Shown here piece by piece: positions 8,147 to 15,737 of a DNA stretch of 64,000 bases. This DNA comes from Bacteroidota bacterium (GTDB lineage: Bacteria; Bacteroidota; Bacteroidia; Chitinophagales; Chitinophagaceae). Under the pieces are notes generated by a model that was given only the letters and a program-made list of their open reading frames with translations, was not told where the DNA came from and ran no database searches. Both the position numbers and the translations under genes were made by a program. Every line of letters starts with the position of its first letter. The first letter of the stretch is position 1. The stretch covers positions 1 to 64,000 of the forward strand of contig CANHGW010000010.1 in assembly GCA_947460175.1 (NCBI GenBank), read 5' to 3'.

Positions 8147-9088
8147 TTATCTTCCTTGTATAAAGTTATTTAATTCTGATTTTGAGCTACTAAAATTAAA
8201 GATATTGCTTACCTTAAAGTAATTACGAGGGTCTATACAATGATTGTAAGCATGCTTTGCAAAATCTAATTTAGACTCTTCAAAACTAAATAGTTGACAA
8301 AGGGTCGTTATCTGTGAAGTACTTAAACAATTGCTAGTTGCAATTTGCTTCGCAAGTTCTAATCGTGTTTCATCAAAGCCTTCATTTTTAACTGTCATTC
8401 TCGCTGCATCAAAATCGCGGGTTGTCATAGGAAATGCATCAATACATCCTTGTGGTTCACTGAATGAGTTGTTTTGATAAGATTGATTTGAATTTATTCT
8501 TGTAGTAGTGGTAGTGGTAGTAGTCGTAGTTTGATTATTACTATAAGGATCATTTATATTGATATTTACGCCGACTCCTCCTGCATTCATATTTACACCA
8601 ACTCCATTTCCACGACCATTGTTATTCTCTATAATAGTCGTTGTTTGTTCAATATAACCAGGTCCCGCAATCATTTGTCTTGGATTTCCAAAACGATAAA
8701 CAGCACAATTGCTTGGTCGTATCATATTCTGCTGTGCAGGAACAAAAGAAAAAAAACGTAAAATCTGTTTACCACTTTTATCTTTTTTAATCTTGTAGGT
8801 CACGTCTTGCGGTATACCATCAACATCAGTAAGCATCAACATGTTTTTAGAAATTTCTTTTTGGGTTTTATCTTCAAAAATAATTTTACAATTGTAATAC
8901 GGCTGTGGAAGCTCTTCTAATCGTAAATTGGTTTGTGCTTCATCATTCTGTCTTTCACCATTTAGTATTACAAAAAATTTATACCCATCTTCAGAAAATA
9001 TTGTCAAATTTGAAGTAGGAATAAACTGAGCAGAACTTTTTAATACGTTCAAAAACAGCAACGTTGCAATTAAAATAATTTTTTTCAT
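8147..9088 (-). CDS. Secreted DUF4476 domain protein
   Basis: A signal peptide (MKKIILIATLLF to SSAQ) starts at the ATG at 9088; the frame extends upstream to a TTG at 9133, but that would bury the signal. The N-terminal half is beta-rich. A low-complexity linker follows: a Gly/Asn/Val stretch, then ten consecutive Thr, encoded by ACT/ACC triplets around 8500-8530. The C-terminal about 95 residues (CIDAFPMTTRDFDAAR, LSTSQITTLCQLFSFEESKL, FAKHAYNHCID) match the DUF4476 pattern common in Bacteroidota. Function is unknown. The gene is monocistronic with its own terminator. Confidence 0.8.
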   Translation of the reverse strand: MKKIILIATLLFLNVLKSSAQFIPTSNLTIFSEDGYKFFVILNGERQNDEAQTNLRLEELPQPYYNCKIIFEDKTQKEISKNMLMLTDVDGIPQDVTYKIKKDKSGKQILRFFSFVPAQQNMIRPSNCAVYRFGNPRQMIAGPGYIEQTTTIIENNNGRGNGVGVNMNAGGVGVNININDPYSNNQTTTTTTTTTTRINSNQSYQNNSFSEPQGCIDAFPMTTRDFDAARMTVKNEGFDETRLELAKQIATSNCLSTSQITTLCQLFSFEESKLDFAKHAYNHCIDPRNYFKVSNIFNFSSSKSELNNFIQGR

Positions 9089-9222
9089 ATATTTTTTTTC
9101 CAAAAATAGGAAAGAGACTTGATATAAAATCAAATTTAGTTTTGTTTATTCTAAAGCCAATTTGTCACTCCGTATCCACATGGCACAATGTTTGAACAAG
9201 GCAGTAACAAAACAGACATACT

Positions 9223-11037
9223 ATGCAAAGCGGACAAATAAGAGTACAAACAGAGAACATCTTTCCCATTATCAAAAAATTTCTTTACAGCGATCATGAA
9301 ATATTCATTCGAGAATTAATCAGCAATGCAGTAGATGCAACTAACAAACTTAAAACTCTTGCATCTATTGGTGAATACAACGAAGAAGTAGGAAATATTG
9401 ACATAGAATTATTGCTCGATACTGAAAAAAAGACAATCACCATTCGTGATCGAGGCATCGGTATGACGAGCGAAGAAGTTGACAAGTATTTAAACCAAGT
9501 GGCATTTTCAAGTGCAGAAGAATTTTTAACGAAATACAAAGGACAAGCCGATAGTGCTAATGTTATTGGTCATTTTGGATTAGGATTCTATTCCTCATTT
9601 ATGGTGAGTAGCAAAGTAGACGTAATCACCAAATCATATAAAGGTGGTTCGGCATCCATTTGGAGTTGTGATGGAAGTCCTGAATTTACACTTTCAGAAA
9701 CTGAAAAAGAAGAACGTGGTACTGATATTGTGATGCATATCAATGAGGAAAGTGAAGATTTTTTGGATGCAAGCAGATTAAAAGGAATACTAAAAAAATT
9801 CTGTGCATTTTTACCCATCCCTATCAAATTTGAAGAGGAGCAAATCAACAACACCCATCCTGCTTGGACCAAAAAACCAAGCGAATTAACGACTGAAGAT
9901 TATCAAAGTTTCTACAAAGAATTATATCCTTTTGCCGAAACACCCTTGTTTTGGATTCACTTAAATGTAGATTATCCATTTACATTAACGGGTATCCTCT
10001 ACTTCCCTACTATTAAAAATAATTATGAAATACAAAAAGACAAAATCAATTTGTATTCTAATCAAGTATTTGTAACGGACGAAGTAAAAGGTATTGTACC
10101 AGAATTCATGATGCTATTGCATGGTGTGATAGACAGTCCAGATATCCCATTGAATGTAAGCAGAAGTTATTTGCAAGGCGATCCGAATGTAAAAAAAATA
10201 AATGCACATATCACAAAGAAGGTAGCCGACAAGCTAGACGAATTGTTTAAAAATGATCGATCCGAATTTGAAACTAAATGGGAACATATTGGTTTGTTTG
10301 TGAAATATGGCATGATGACCGATGATAAATTTTTAGACAAAGCCAATCACTTTTTTATTGTTCAAGATGCTGTAACTAAATCATTCTACACATTTGAAGA
10401 ATACAAAAAAGAAACCGAAGCTAGCCAGGTAAATCAAGAAAAAAAGCATGTAATACTCTATACAACAGATGCTGTAAAACAAAATGCATACATCCATGCT
10501 GCAACTGAAAAAGGATATAAAGTCATAGAGATGGAAACCCTTGTAGACAATGCCTTTATCAACAACATGGAAATTAAATGGGAGAATGTAACTTTCACTC
10601 GTGTTGATTCTGAGATAGCTGATAACTTAATCGACAAATCAGAAACAAATCATCTTATTATCAATAAAGAAGAGGAAACAAAACTGACAGAATTATTCAC
10701 TGCCCAAGCTACTAACCCAGGTGTGAAAATTGAGTGTAAAGGATTAAGTGCAGATGCTCAACCCGTCATTGTAACTCGACCTGAAATGATGCGTCGCATG
10801 AAAGATATGGCTTCGGTGAATCCTACCATGAGTTGGTACGCCAACATGCCCGATGAAATCATGATGACTGTTAATGGCAATCATCCAATCTATCAGCAAA
10901 TATTGAAAGAGAGTAATGAAGAAAAGCAACAAAATCTAGTGAAAAACTTAGCTGATTTAGCGATGCTTTCGCAAGGCTTATTGATAGGCGAAGATTTAAC
11001 GGCATTTATCAAGCGAAGCGTAACTTTGATGAGCTAA
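9223..11037 (+). CDS. htpG: Molecular chaperone HtpG (bacterial Hsp90)
   Basis: The 604-residue protein shows the GHKL ATPase signatures of Hsp90 in order: ELISNAVDATNKL (about 27-39, Mg-binding Asn), DRGIGMT (about 77-83) and GHFGLGFYSSF (about 112-122). The middle domain contains VFVTDE and SRSYLQGD, the latter including the catalytic-loop Arg region. HtpG is a cytosolic, ATP-driven homodimeric chaperone. Length is slightly below the E. coli protein (624). The gene is free-standing and ends in a strong terminator. Confidence 0.97.
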   Translation: MQSGQIRVQTENIFPIIKKFLYSDHEIFIRELISNAVDATNKLKTLASIGEYNEEVGNIDIELLLDTEKKTITIRDRGIGMTSEEVDKYLNQVAFSSAEEFLTKYKGQADSANVIGHFGLGFYSSFMVSSKVDVITKSYKGGSASIWSCDGSPEFTLSETEKEERGTDIVMHINEESEDFLDASRLKGILKKFCAFLPIPIKFEEEQINNTHPAWTKKPSELTTEDYQSFYKELYPFAETPLFWIHLNVDYPFTLTGILYFPTIKNNYEIQKDKINLYSNQVFVTDEVKGIVPEFMMLLHGVIDSPDIPLNVSRSYLQGDPNVKKINAHITKKVADKLDELFKNDRSEFETKWEHIGLFVKYGMMTDDKFLDKANHFFIVQDAVTKSFYTFEEYKKETEASQVNQEKKHVILYTTDAVKQNAYIHAATEKGYKVIEMETLVDNAFINNMEIKWENVTFTRVDSEIADNLIDKSETNHLIINKEEETKLTELFTAQATNPGVKIECKGLSADAQPVIVTRPEMMRRMKDMASVNPTMSWYANMPDEIMMTVNGNHPIYQQILKESNEEKQQNLVKNLADLAMLSQGLLIGEDLTAFIKRSVTLMS

Positions 11038-11060
11038 ACCTTTTAATTTTTTTTAGAATT

Positions 11061-11096
11061 GAGAAAAGTATCCTTATACTTTTCTCACTTTTTTTT
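11061..11096 (+). terminator. Rho-independent terminator of htpG
   Basis: GAGAAAAGTAT and ATACTTTTCTC form an 11-bp stem with a 4-base loop, followed by AC and a run of eight T. It starts 24 bases after the htpG stop. Confidence 0.85.
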
Positions 11097-11099
11097 CGT

Positions 11100-11107
11100 T
11101 AATTTTG
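11100..11107 (+). promoter_or_regulatory. -7 promoter box touching the start of the DUF6970-like lipoprotein gene
   Basis: TAATTTTG matches TAnnTTTG and ends only 4 bases before the ATG at 11112. This predicts transcription beginning at or within a base or two of the start codon, hence a leaderless mRNA. Confidence 0.5.
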
Positions 11108-11111
11108 GTAT

Positions 11112-11474
11112 ATGAAAAAGCAACTCATCCTATCTATAATTATCTCTAGTTTGTGCTTTGGTATGTTCAATTCCTGTGCTAAAATTTCTGTCCCTAAAGA
11201 CACGCCTTCTTGTATTAAAAACAAGATTCGAAAAATTCAAATGCAACCAGTTTACAATCCTCCAGCATCGGTAAGTCTTTGGGAATTGGATGGGAAAAAA
11301 TATTATTATTTCACTTCGGATTGTTGTGACCAAATGACTGAATTATACAACGACCAATGCGAACTGATATGCCATCCTGATGGAGGAATTACTGGTACTG
11401 GCGATGGCAAATGCCCCGATTTCACGCAAGGTACTTTGCTAAAAACTGTGATATGGAAAGATGCAAGAAAATAA
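11112..11474 (+). CDS. Small lipoprotein, DUF6970-like
   Basis: This 120-residue protein has a lipoprotein signal ending FNSC (lipidated Cys near 22) and a compact Cys-rich domain: CIKNKIRKIQ, a VSLWELDGKKYYYF strand, then SDCCDQMTELYNDQC and CHPDGGITGTGDGKCPDF. This order of Cys and Gly motifs matches the Bacteroidota family I know as DUF6970, of unknown function. It is predicted to sit on a periplasm-facing or outer membrane. The gene is flanked by the htpG terminator and a separate promoter for the next gene, so it is probably monocistronic. Confidence 0.75.
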   Translation: MKKQLILSIIISSLCFGMFNSCAKISVPKDTPSCIKNKIRKIQMQPVYNPPASVSLWELDGKKYYYFTSDCCDQMTELYNDQCELICHPDGGITGTGDGKCPDFTQGTLLKTVIWKDARK

Positions 11475-11512
11475 TCCAATAGAATTGACTAGAAAGTATT
11501 CAATCCTTTTTC

Positions 11513-11520
11513 TACATTTG
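11513..11520 (+). promoter_or_regulatory. -7 promoter box for the epimerase/dehydrogenase gene
   Basis: TACATTTG is a perfect TAnnTTTG match, 19 bases before the ATG at 11540. Confidence 0.5.
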
Positions 11521-11539
11521 TTACATTCAAAAAACAATC

Positions 11540-12499
11540 ATGACAGTAACAAAAGAAAAGATATTAGTGATAGGCGCTTGCGGACAAATAGGTGTTGAAC
11601 TTACAAGTGCGTTGCGACAACTTTATGGCAATGACAATGTATTGGCAAGTGATTTGCGTGAGGAACATCCTTTACTAAAAGGCACAGGACCTTATGTAAC
11701 ATGCGATGTAATGAACAAAGAAATGTTGCATGTACTCATCCTTCGTCATAATATTACACAAGTCTATTTATTAGCTGCTATCCTTTCGGCAACCGGCGAA
11801 AAAAACCCTGGCTTGGCTTGGCATATCAATATGCAAAGCTTACTCAATGTATTGGAAATAGCGAAAGAAGAAAAATTGCATAAAATATATTGGCCAAGTT
11901 CTATTGCCGTATTTGGAGCAACTTCACCTCGAGAAAATACACCTCAACATACAGTTATCGAACCAACCACCATTTATGGAATCAGTAAATATGCTGGCGA
12001 ACGATGGTGCGAGTATTACAATAAAAATTATGGTGTAGATGTTAGAAGTTTGCGCTACCCAGGATTGATCTCCTATAAATCTGCACCAGGTGGTGGCACT
12101 ACAGATTATGCTGTAGAAATCTATCATGAAGCCTTGCGCGATCAAGACTATGAATGTTTCTTAAGTGAAGACACTTACCTACCTATGATGTATATGTCTG
12201 ATGCCATAAGAGCAACCATTGAATTGATGGAAGCCCCTATTGAAAAAATAAAGATTCGAAGTTCGTATAACCTAAGCGGTATGAGTTTTTCTCCTAAGGA
12301 AATCGGTGCTTGCATTCAAAAGCATATTCCTGAATTTAAATTGACGTATAAACCAGATTTCCGACAACAAATAGCCAATGGTTGGCCACAAAGTATTGAT
12401 GATAGTAATGCACAGGAAGATTGGGGATGGAAACCTAAGTATGATTTAGACTCAATGACAGAAGATATGTTGTTGAACCTCAAAAGCCAATACAGCTAA
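11540..12499 (+). CDS. NAD-dependent SDR, L-threonine 3-dehydrogenase type
   Basis: This is a 319-residue extended SDR with the Rossmann motif GACGQIG near residues 12-18. SSIAVFG supplies the Ser, and YGISKYAGE gives the YxxxK catalytic pair near 151-155. The sequence RYPGLISYKSAPGGGTTDYA is typical of the short-chain L-threonine 3-dehydrogenases described from Flavobacterium, which resemble UDP-galactose 4-epimerase. These oxidise threonine to 2-amino-3-ketobutyrate. A sugar-nucleotide epimerase is the alternative. A glycine C-acetyltransferase (kbl) partner is not in the window. The YkgJ gene follows after 1 base, so the two are cotranscribed. Confidence 0.8.
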   Translation: MTVTKEKILVIGACGQIGVELTSALRQLYGNDNVLASDLREEHPLLKGTGPYVTCDVMNKEMLHVLILRHNITQVYLLAAILSATGEKNPGLAWHINMQSLLNVLEIAKEEKLHKIYWPSSIAVFGATSPRENTPQHTVIEPTTIYGISKYAGERWCEYYNKNYGVDVRSLRYPGLISYKSAPGGGTTDYAVEIYHEALRDQDYECFLSEDTYLPMMYMSDAIRATIELMEAPIEKIKIRSSYNLSGMSFSPKEIGACIQKHIPEFKLTYKPDFRQQIANGWPQSIDDSNAQEDWGWKPKYDLDSMTEDMLLNLKSQYS

Positions 12500-12500
12500 T

Positions 12501-12974
12501 ATGCTTCCCGATCAATGGCAAAAAACGGCCAAAGAAAATAAAAAGAAATACGCCCAATTTCTGAAGCGATGTGATCAACGAAAAGTAATCAAGCAATTAC
12601 CCGAATTGCATGAAGAAACGTTTGCGAAGATTGATTGTCTCACCTGTGCCAATTGTTGCAAAAATCATTCACCTCGATTTAAAATTCCTGATATTAAACG
12701 TATTGCCAAATACCTTGGAATGAAAGAAGGCGATTTTATTCAAACCTACTTACGATTAGATGAAGAAAGTGATTACATCAATCAAAAACAACCTTGCCAG
12801 TTTTTAAATACCGACAATACATGTCAAGTATATGATGTAAGACCAAGCGATTGTGCACGTTATCCTTATACCGATGAAGATGTATTACTCAAGCGAGAGG
12901 CACTCACCTTGAAAAATTCGGAAGTATGCCCAGCTGTATTTACGATTTTAGAAAAATTGACAGCGGTGGGTTAA
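12501..12974 (+). CDS. YkgJ-family cysteine-cluster protein
   Basis: The 157-residue protein has CLTCANCC near 45-52, later Cys residues in QPCQFL and TCQVYDVRPSDCARYP, and a final Cys in EVCPAVF. This is the zinc- or iron-chelating pattern of the YkgJ/UPF0153 family. The molecular function of this family is not established. The gene starts 1 base after the upstream dehydrogenase stop, a sign of translational coupling. It faces secG across a shared hairpin. Confidence 0.85.
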   Translation: MLPDQWQKTAKENKKKYAQFLKRCDQRKVIKQLPELHEETFAKIDCLTCANCCKNHSPRFKIPDIKRIAKYLGMKEGDFIQTYLRLDEESDYINQKQPCQFLNTDNTCQVYDVRPSDCARYPYTDEDVLLKREALTLKNSEVCPAVFTILEKLTAVG

Positions 12975-12990
12975 CTCCATTGCATAAAAA

Positions 12991-13010
12991 AACCGCCCCA
13001 AAAGGCGGTT
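12991..13010 (-). terminator. Terminator between ykgJ-like and secG genes
   Basis: AACCGCC and GGCGGTT form a 7-bp GC-rich stem around CCAAAA. A seven-A run on its left gives a T-run on the minus strand, so it best serves secG; the weaker TTTATAATATT on the right may also stop the plus-strand operon. Confidence 0.8.
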
Positions 13011-13036
13011 TATAATATTATAATTAACTATTAAAA

Positions 13037-13471
13037 TTATTTAGTTGCTGGAGTTGCATCAGCTGGTACAGGTGCTGGTTGTGTTTGAGGTGCCGGTTGG
13101 CCAGCAGCAGGAGCAGTTTGTCCAGGAGCAGGTTGTCCACCTTGTGCTGGTGCTTGTCCAGGTGCAGGAGCCTGAGGCATCGTAGGTGCTTGTACACCTT
13201 TGTTTATTTCTTCTGAACGAGTTTTTTGATTCGCGTCATTGGTTACTTTCGGAGCCAATATGAAAGATAATAATGTAAATGCTAACAATGCAGAAGCAGC
13301 AATCCAAGTTCCTTTTTCTACTACATCGGTACTTTGTTTGGCACCCATCATTTGGTTACCAAAACCACCGAAAGAGCCCGATAAACCGCCACCCTTAGGA
13401 TTTTGAATCAATACAAAAAATGCTAAAGCAGCACATGTGATTACGATCAATACAATAAATAAATAAGTCAT
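13037..13471 (-). CDS. secG: Preprotein translocase subunit SecG
   Basis: The 144-residue protein has two hydrophobic segments (about 1-22 and 55-75). These flank the SecG signature VLIQNPKGGGLSGSFGG, with GAKQSTDVVEKGTW after it. SecG helps SecYE and SecA move proteins across the inner membrane. The C-terminal about 55 residues are a Pro/Ala/Gln/Gly tail not found in E. coli SecG (110 residues) but common in Bacteroidota. The gene lies 3 bases after the TPR-like protein gene, so the two are cotranscribed. Confidence 0.93.
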   Translation of the reverse strand: MTYLFIVLIVITCAALAFFVLIQNPKGGGLSGSFGGFGNQMMGAKQSTDVVEKGTWIAASALLAFTLLSFILAPKVTNDANQKTRSEEINKGVQAPTMPQAPAPGQAPAQGGQPAPGQTAPAAGQPAPQTQPAPVPADATPATK

Positions 13472-13474
13472 AAA

Positions 13475-14326
13475 TTAGTCTCGTTTTGAATTTAAATTTT
13501 CAATTAGGTTCGCAAAATAACTGCTTTTTTCGGGATTTCGCAAACTTAATTTTTTATACATATCAATTGCCTTATCAGTCTTGCCCTGTGTAGCCAATAT
13601 TTTGGCCAAGGATTCGCTGATCATGCTCGACTCCATCGTGATAGAATCCATAGCCTGCTTGAAGATTGGCTCAGGGATTTCATCCACATCTTCCTCTACA
13701 GCCGCCGCCAATTTCTCTTTCTGCCAACTCGTTTTCAATGCTTTTTTGTCTCTTTCTTCCTCTTTTTCTCGTTGTTGCTTTGTTTTAAAGTAATTGAGCC
13801 AATCAGTGAAACTCATCATCACCATCAACGATTTATCCATATCGTCGGTCGAAGGAGGATTAGGTATATCAATTGGGGATATTTGTACTTCTTCGGTTGT
13901 ATGATTGGTTTTTAGTTCACGTTCCTTACTAATTGATGATGTAATCGGATTTGAATTAGGAATTTCATTGATTAATTCCAAAATATCTTTTTCGGGTTCT
14001 TTTGTTTCAACCTCTGTTGATATAATAATATTCTCTTTTAAATTAAGTTCATTTTTTGGTTCATCAACAATTGCCTCCTTTTTATTTTTCTGTTCAACTA
14101 ATTGTTGAAATTCAGTATGCATCATTGCAAACAACAATGGATCTTGCTTATAAAGTGCAGCCAATTGAACATCCCCATTCCCTTGAATTGTATCAATGCC
14201 ATATTGTAAGAATTGAGCTGAAGCAAAATAAGGATATTGTTCTGTCAACTGATTCCAATCGGTCGCATTAGTAGATAGCAATAACGAAGAGTCTTTGAGT
14301 GTATCGATGAGTGTATTTACATCCAT
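13475..14326 (-). CDS. Uncharacterised protein with C-terminal TPR-like hairpin
   Basis: The 283-residue protein has no signal peptide. The N-terminal 75 residues look helical (LLSTNATDWNQLTEQYPYFASAQF). The centre (about 80-190) is acidic and of low complexity. After a basic, Lys-rich helix, the last 50 residues (LAKILATQGKTDKAIDMYKK, LSLRNPEKSSYFANLIENL) form one tetratricopeptide-like unit. Similar proteins are encoded next to secG in other Bacteroidota, from memory. The role is unknown; the secG linkage hints at a cytoplasmic task near secretion. Confidence 0.7.
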   Translation of the reverse strand: MDVNTLIDTLKDSSLLLSTNATDWNQLTEQYPYFASAQFLQYGIDTIQGNGDVQLAALYKQDPLLFAMMHTEFQQLVEQKNKKEAIVDEPKNELNLKENIIISTEVETKEPEKDILELINEIPNSNPITSSISKERELKTNHTTEEVQISPIDIPNPPSTDDMDKSLMVMMSFTDWLNYFKTKQQREKEEERDKKALKTSWQKEKLAAAVEEDVDEIPEPIFKQAMDSITMESSMISESLAKILATQGKTDKAIDMYKKLSLRNPEKSSYFANLIENLNSKRD

Positions 14327-14402
14327 GTTGTAAAAATAAGTAGAGTAAATTGTATTTGTAGATATTTTTTTTCGTTATCATTACATTACAATCATTTTTT
14401 AT

Positions 14403-15650
14403 ATGGTATTAAATTATGTCTGGATTGCTTTTTTTGTTGTTGCGTTTGTAATTGCTATTATTAAATCAATCCAAGTAGGTAATATTGAACTTTTTTCGGT
14501 TATTGTAGAGTCAATGCTCAAAACAGCCAAAGTAGCCGTTGTCGATGTAGGTATTCCATTGGCAGGTACCATGATTTTTTTTCTTGGATTAATGAAAATA
14601 GCCGAACGAGCAGGTGCTATCAATTTTCTTGCACGTAAACTCAATCCATTTTTAAAACGATTGTTTCCCGAATTGCCCGACAAACATCCCGCTATGGGTG
14701 AGATGGTGATGAATTTCTCTGCCAATATGCTAGGGCTCGATAATGCTGCTACCCCATTTGGCTTAAAAGCCATGAAAAGTTTGGAAGAAATCAATCCTCA
14801 GAAAGGCACGGCGAGCAATTCGCAAATTATGTTTTTGGTATTGCATACGAGCGGCTTAACATTGATTCCACTTTCTATCATTGGTTATCGTGTGGCTGCC
14901 AATAGCACTGAGCCATCTAGTATTTTCATACCGTGTGTATTAGCGACACTTTCAGCTACGTTAGCTAGTATTCTTATAGTGGGCATCAAACAAAAATTGA
15001 AATTTGATGGCGTTTTACTGGCTTGGCTGGGTTCTTTACTAGCGATTATTATTGGTATGCTGGTATTAGTTCAAAATCTCCCTTTAGCCACCAAAGATGC
15101 AGTCACAAAACACAGCGGGAATGTAATCATGCTAACACTCATCGTATCAATTGTGCTGGGTGGTGTATGGAAAAAACTAAATGTATTTGACTCATTTATT
15201 GATGGAGCTAAAGAAGGCTGGGATGTAGTGATTAAGATATTGCCTTATCTAGTCGGCATGTTGGTAGCTATTGCTGCCTTTCGTGAATGTGGCGCCTTGG
15301 GTTACATTACCGATGGCATCAAATTTATGGTGATTTCGATGGGCGTTAATTCCGATTTTGTAGAAGCCTTGCCTGTAGCAATCATGAAACCATTCAGCGG
15401 TAGTGGTGCCCGTGGTTTATTACTCGATGTATTTGATGTAACCAAAAATCCCACACTTGGTCCCGATTCATTTGTAGGAAAATTAGCTAGTATATTTCAA
15501 GGAAGTGCCGATACTACATTTTATATCATTGCACTTTACTTTGGTAGTGTTAACATCAAAAATGTTCGCTACTCGGTATGGGCAGGCTTGATGGCCGATT
15601 TCTTGGGAGTGATTGCGGCAATTATCATTGGTTATATCTTTTTTCATTAA
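14403..15650 (+). CDS. Fused SpmA/SpmB-type nucleoside-recognition membrane protein
   Basis: This 415-residue integral membrane protein has about ten hydrophobic segments. The N-terminal half matches SpmA, with MNFSANMLGLDNAATPFGLK and the HTSGLTLIP block. The C-terminal half matches SpmB, with PVAIMKPFSGSGARGLLLD and FQGSADTTFYIIALYFGSV. In Bacillus the two are separate spore-maturation proteins; non-sporulating Bacteroidota carry them as one chain with two nucleoside-recognition (Gate) domains. The transported molecule, if any, is not known. The gene is monocistronic. Confidence 0.85.
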   Translation: MVLNYVWIAFFVVAFVIAIIKSIQVGNIELFSVIVESMLKTAKVAVVDVGIPLAGTMIFFLGLMKIAERAGAINFLARKLNPFLKRLFPELPDKHPAMGEMVMNFSANMLGLDNAATPFGLKAMKSLEEINPQKGTASNSQIMFLVLHTSGLTLIPLSIIGYRVAANSTEPSSIFIPCVLATLSATLASILIVGIKQKLKFDGVLLAWLGSLLAIIIGMLVLVQNLPLATKDAVTKHSGNVIMLTLIVSIVLGGVWKKLNVFDSFIDGAKEGWDVVIKILPYLVGMLVAIAAFRECGALGYITDGIKFMVISMGVNSDFVEALPVAIMKPFSGSGARGLLLDVFDVTKNPTLGPDSFVGKLASIFQGSADTTFYIIALYFGSVNIKNVRYSVWAGLMADFLGVIAAIIIGYIFFH

Positions 15651-15737
15651 TTTTAGTTTATTGACCGCTTTTAAATAGCAATAATTTACATTTTGGTAAT
15701 AATTTATTAATATTGAATTATTAATACAGCCTTACTA

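Noticed and set aside
14414-14794. Minus-strand frame of 126 codons opposite the SpmA part
   Set aside because: A mirror frame of the real membrane-protein gene; composition reflects antisense codons.
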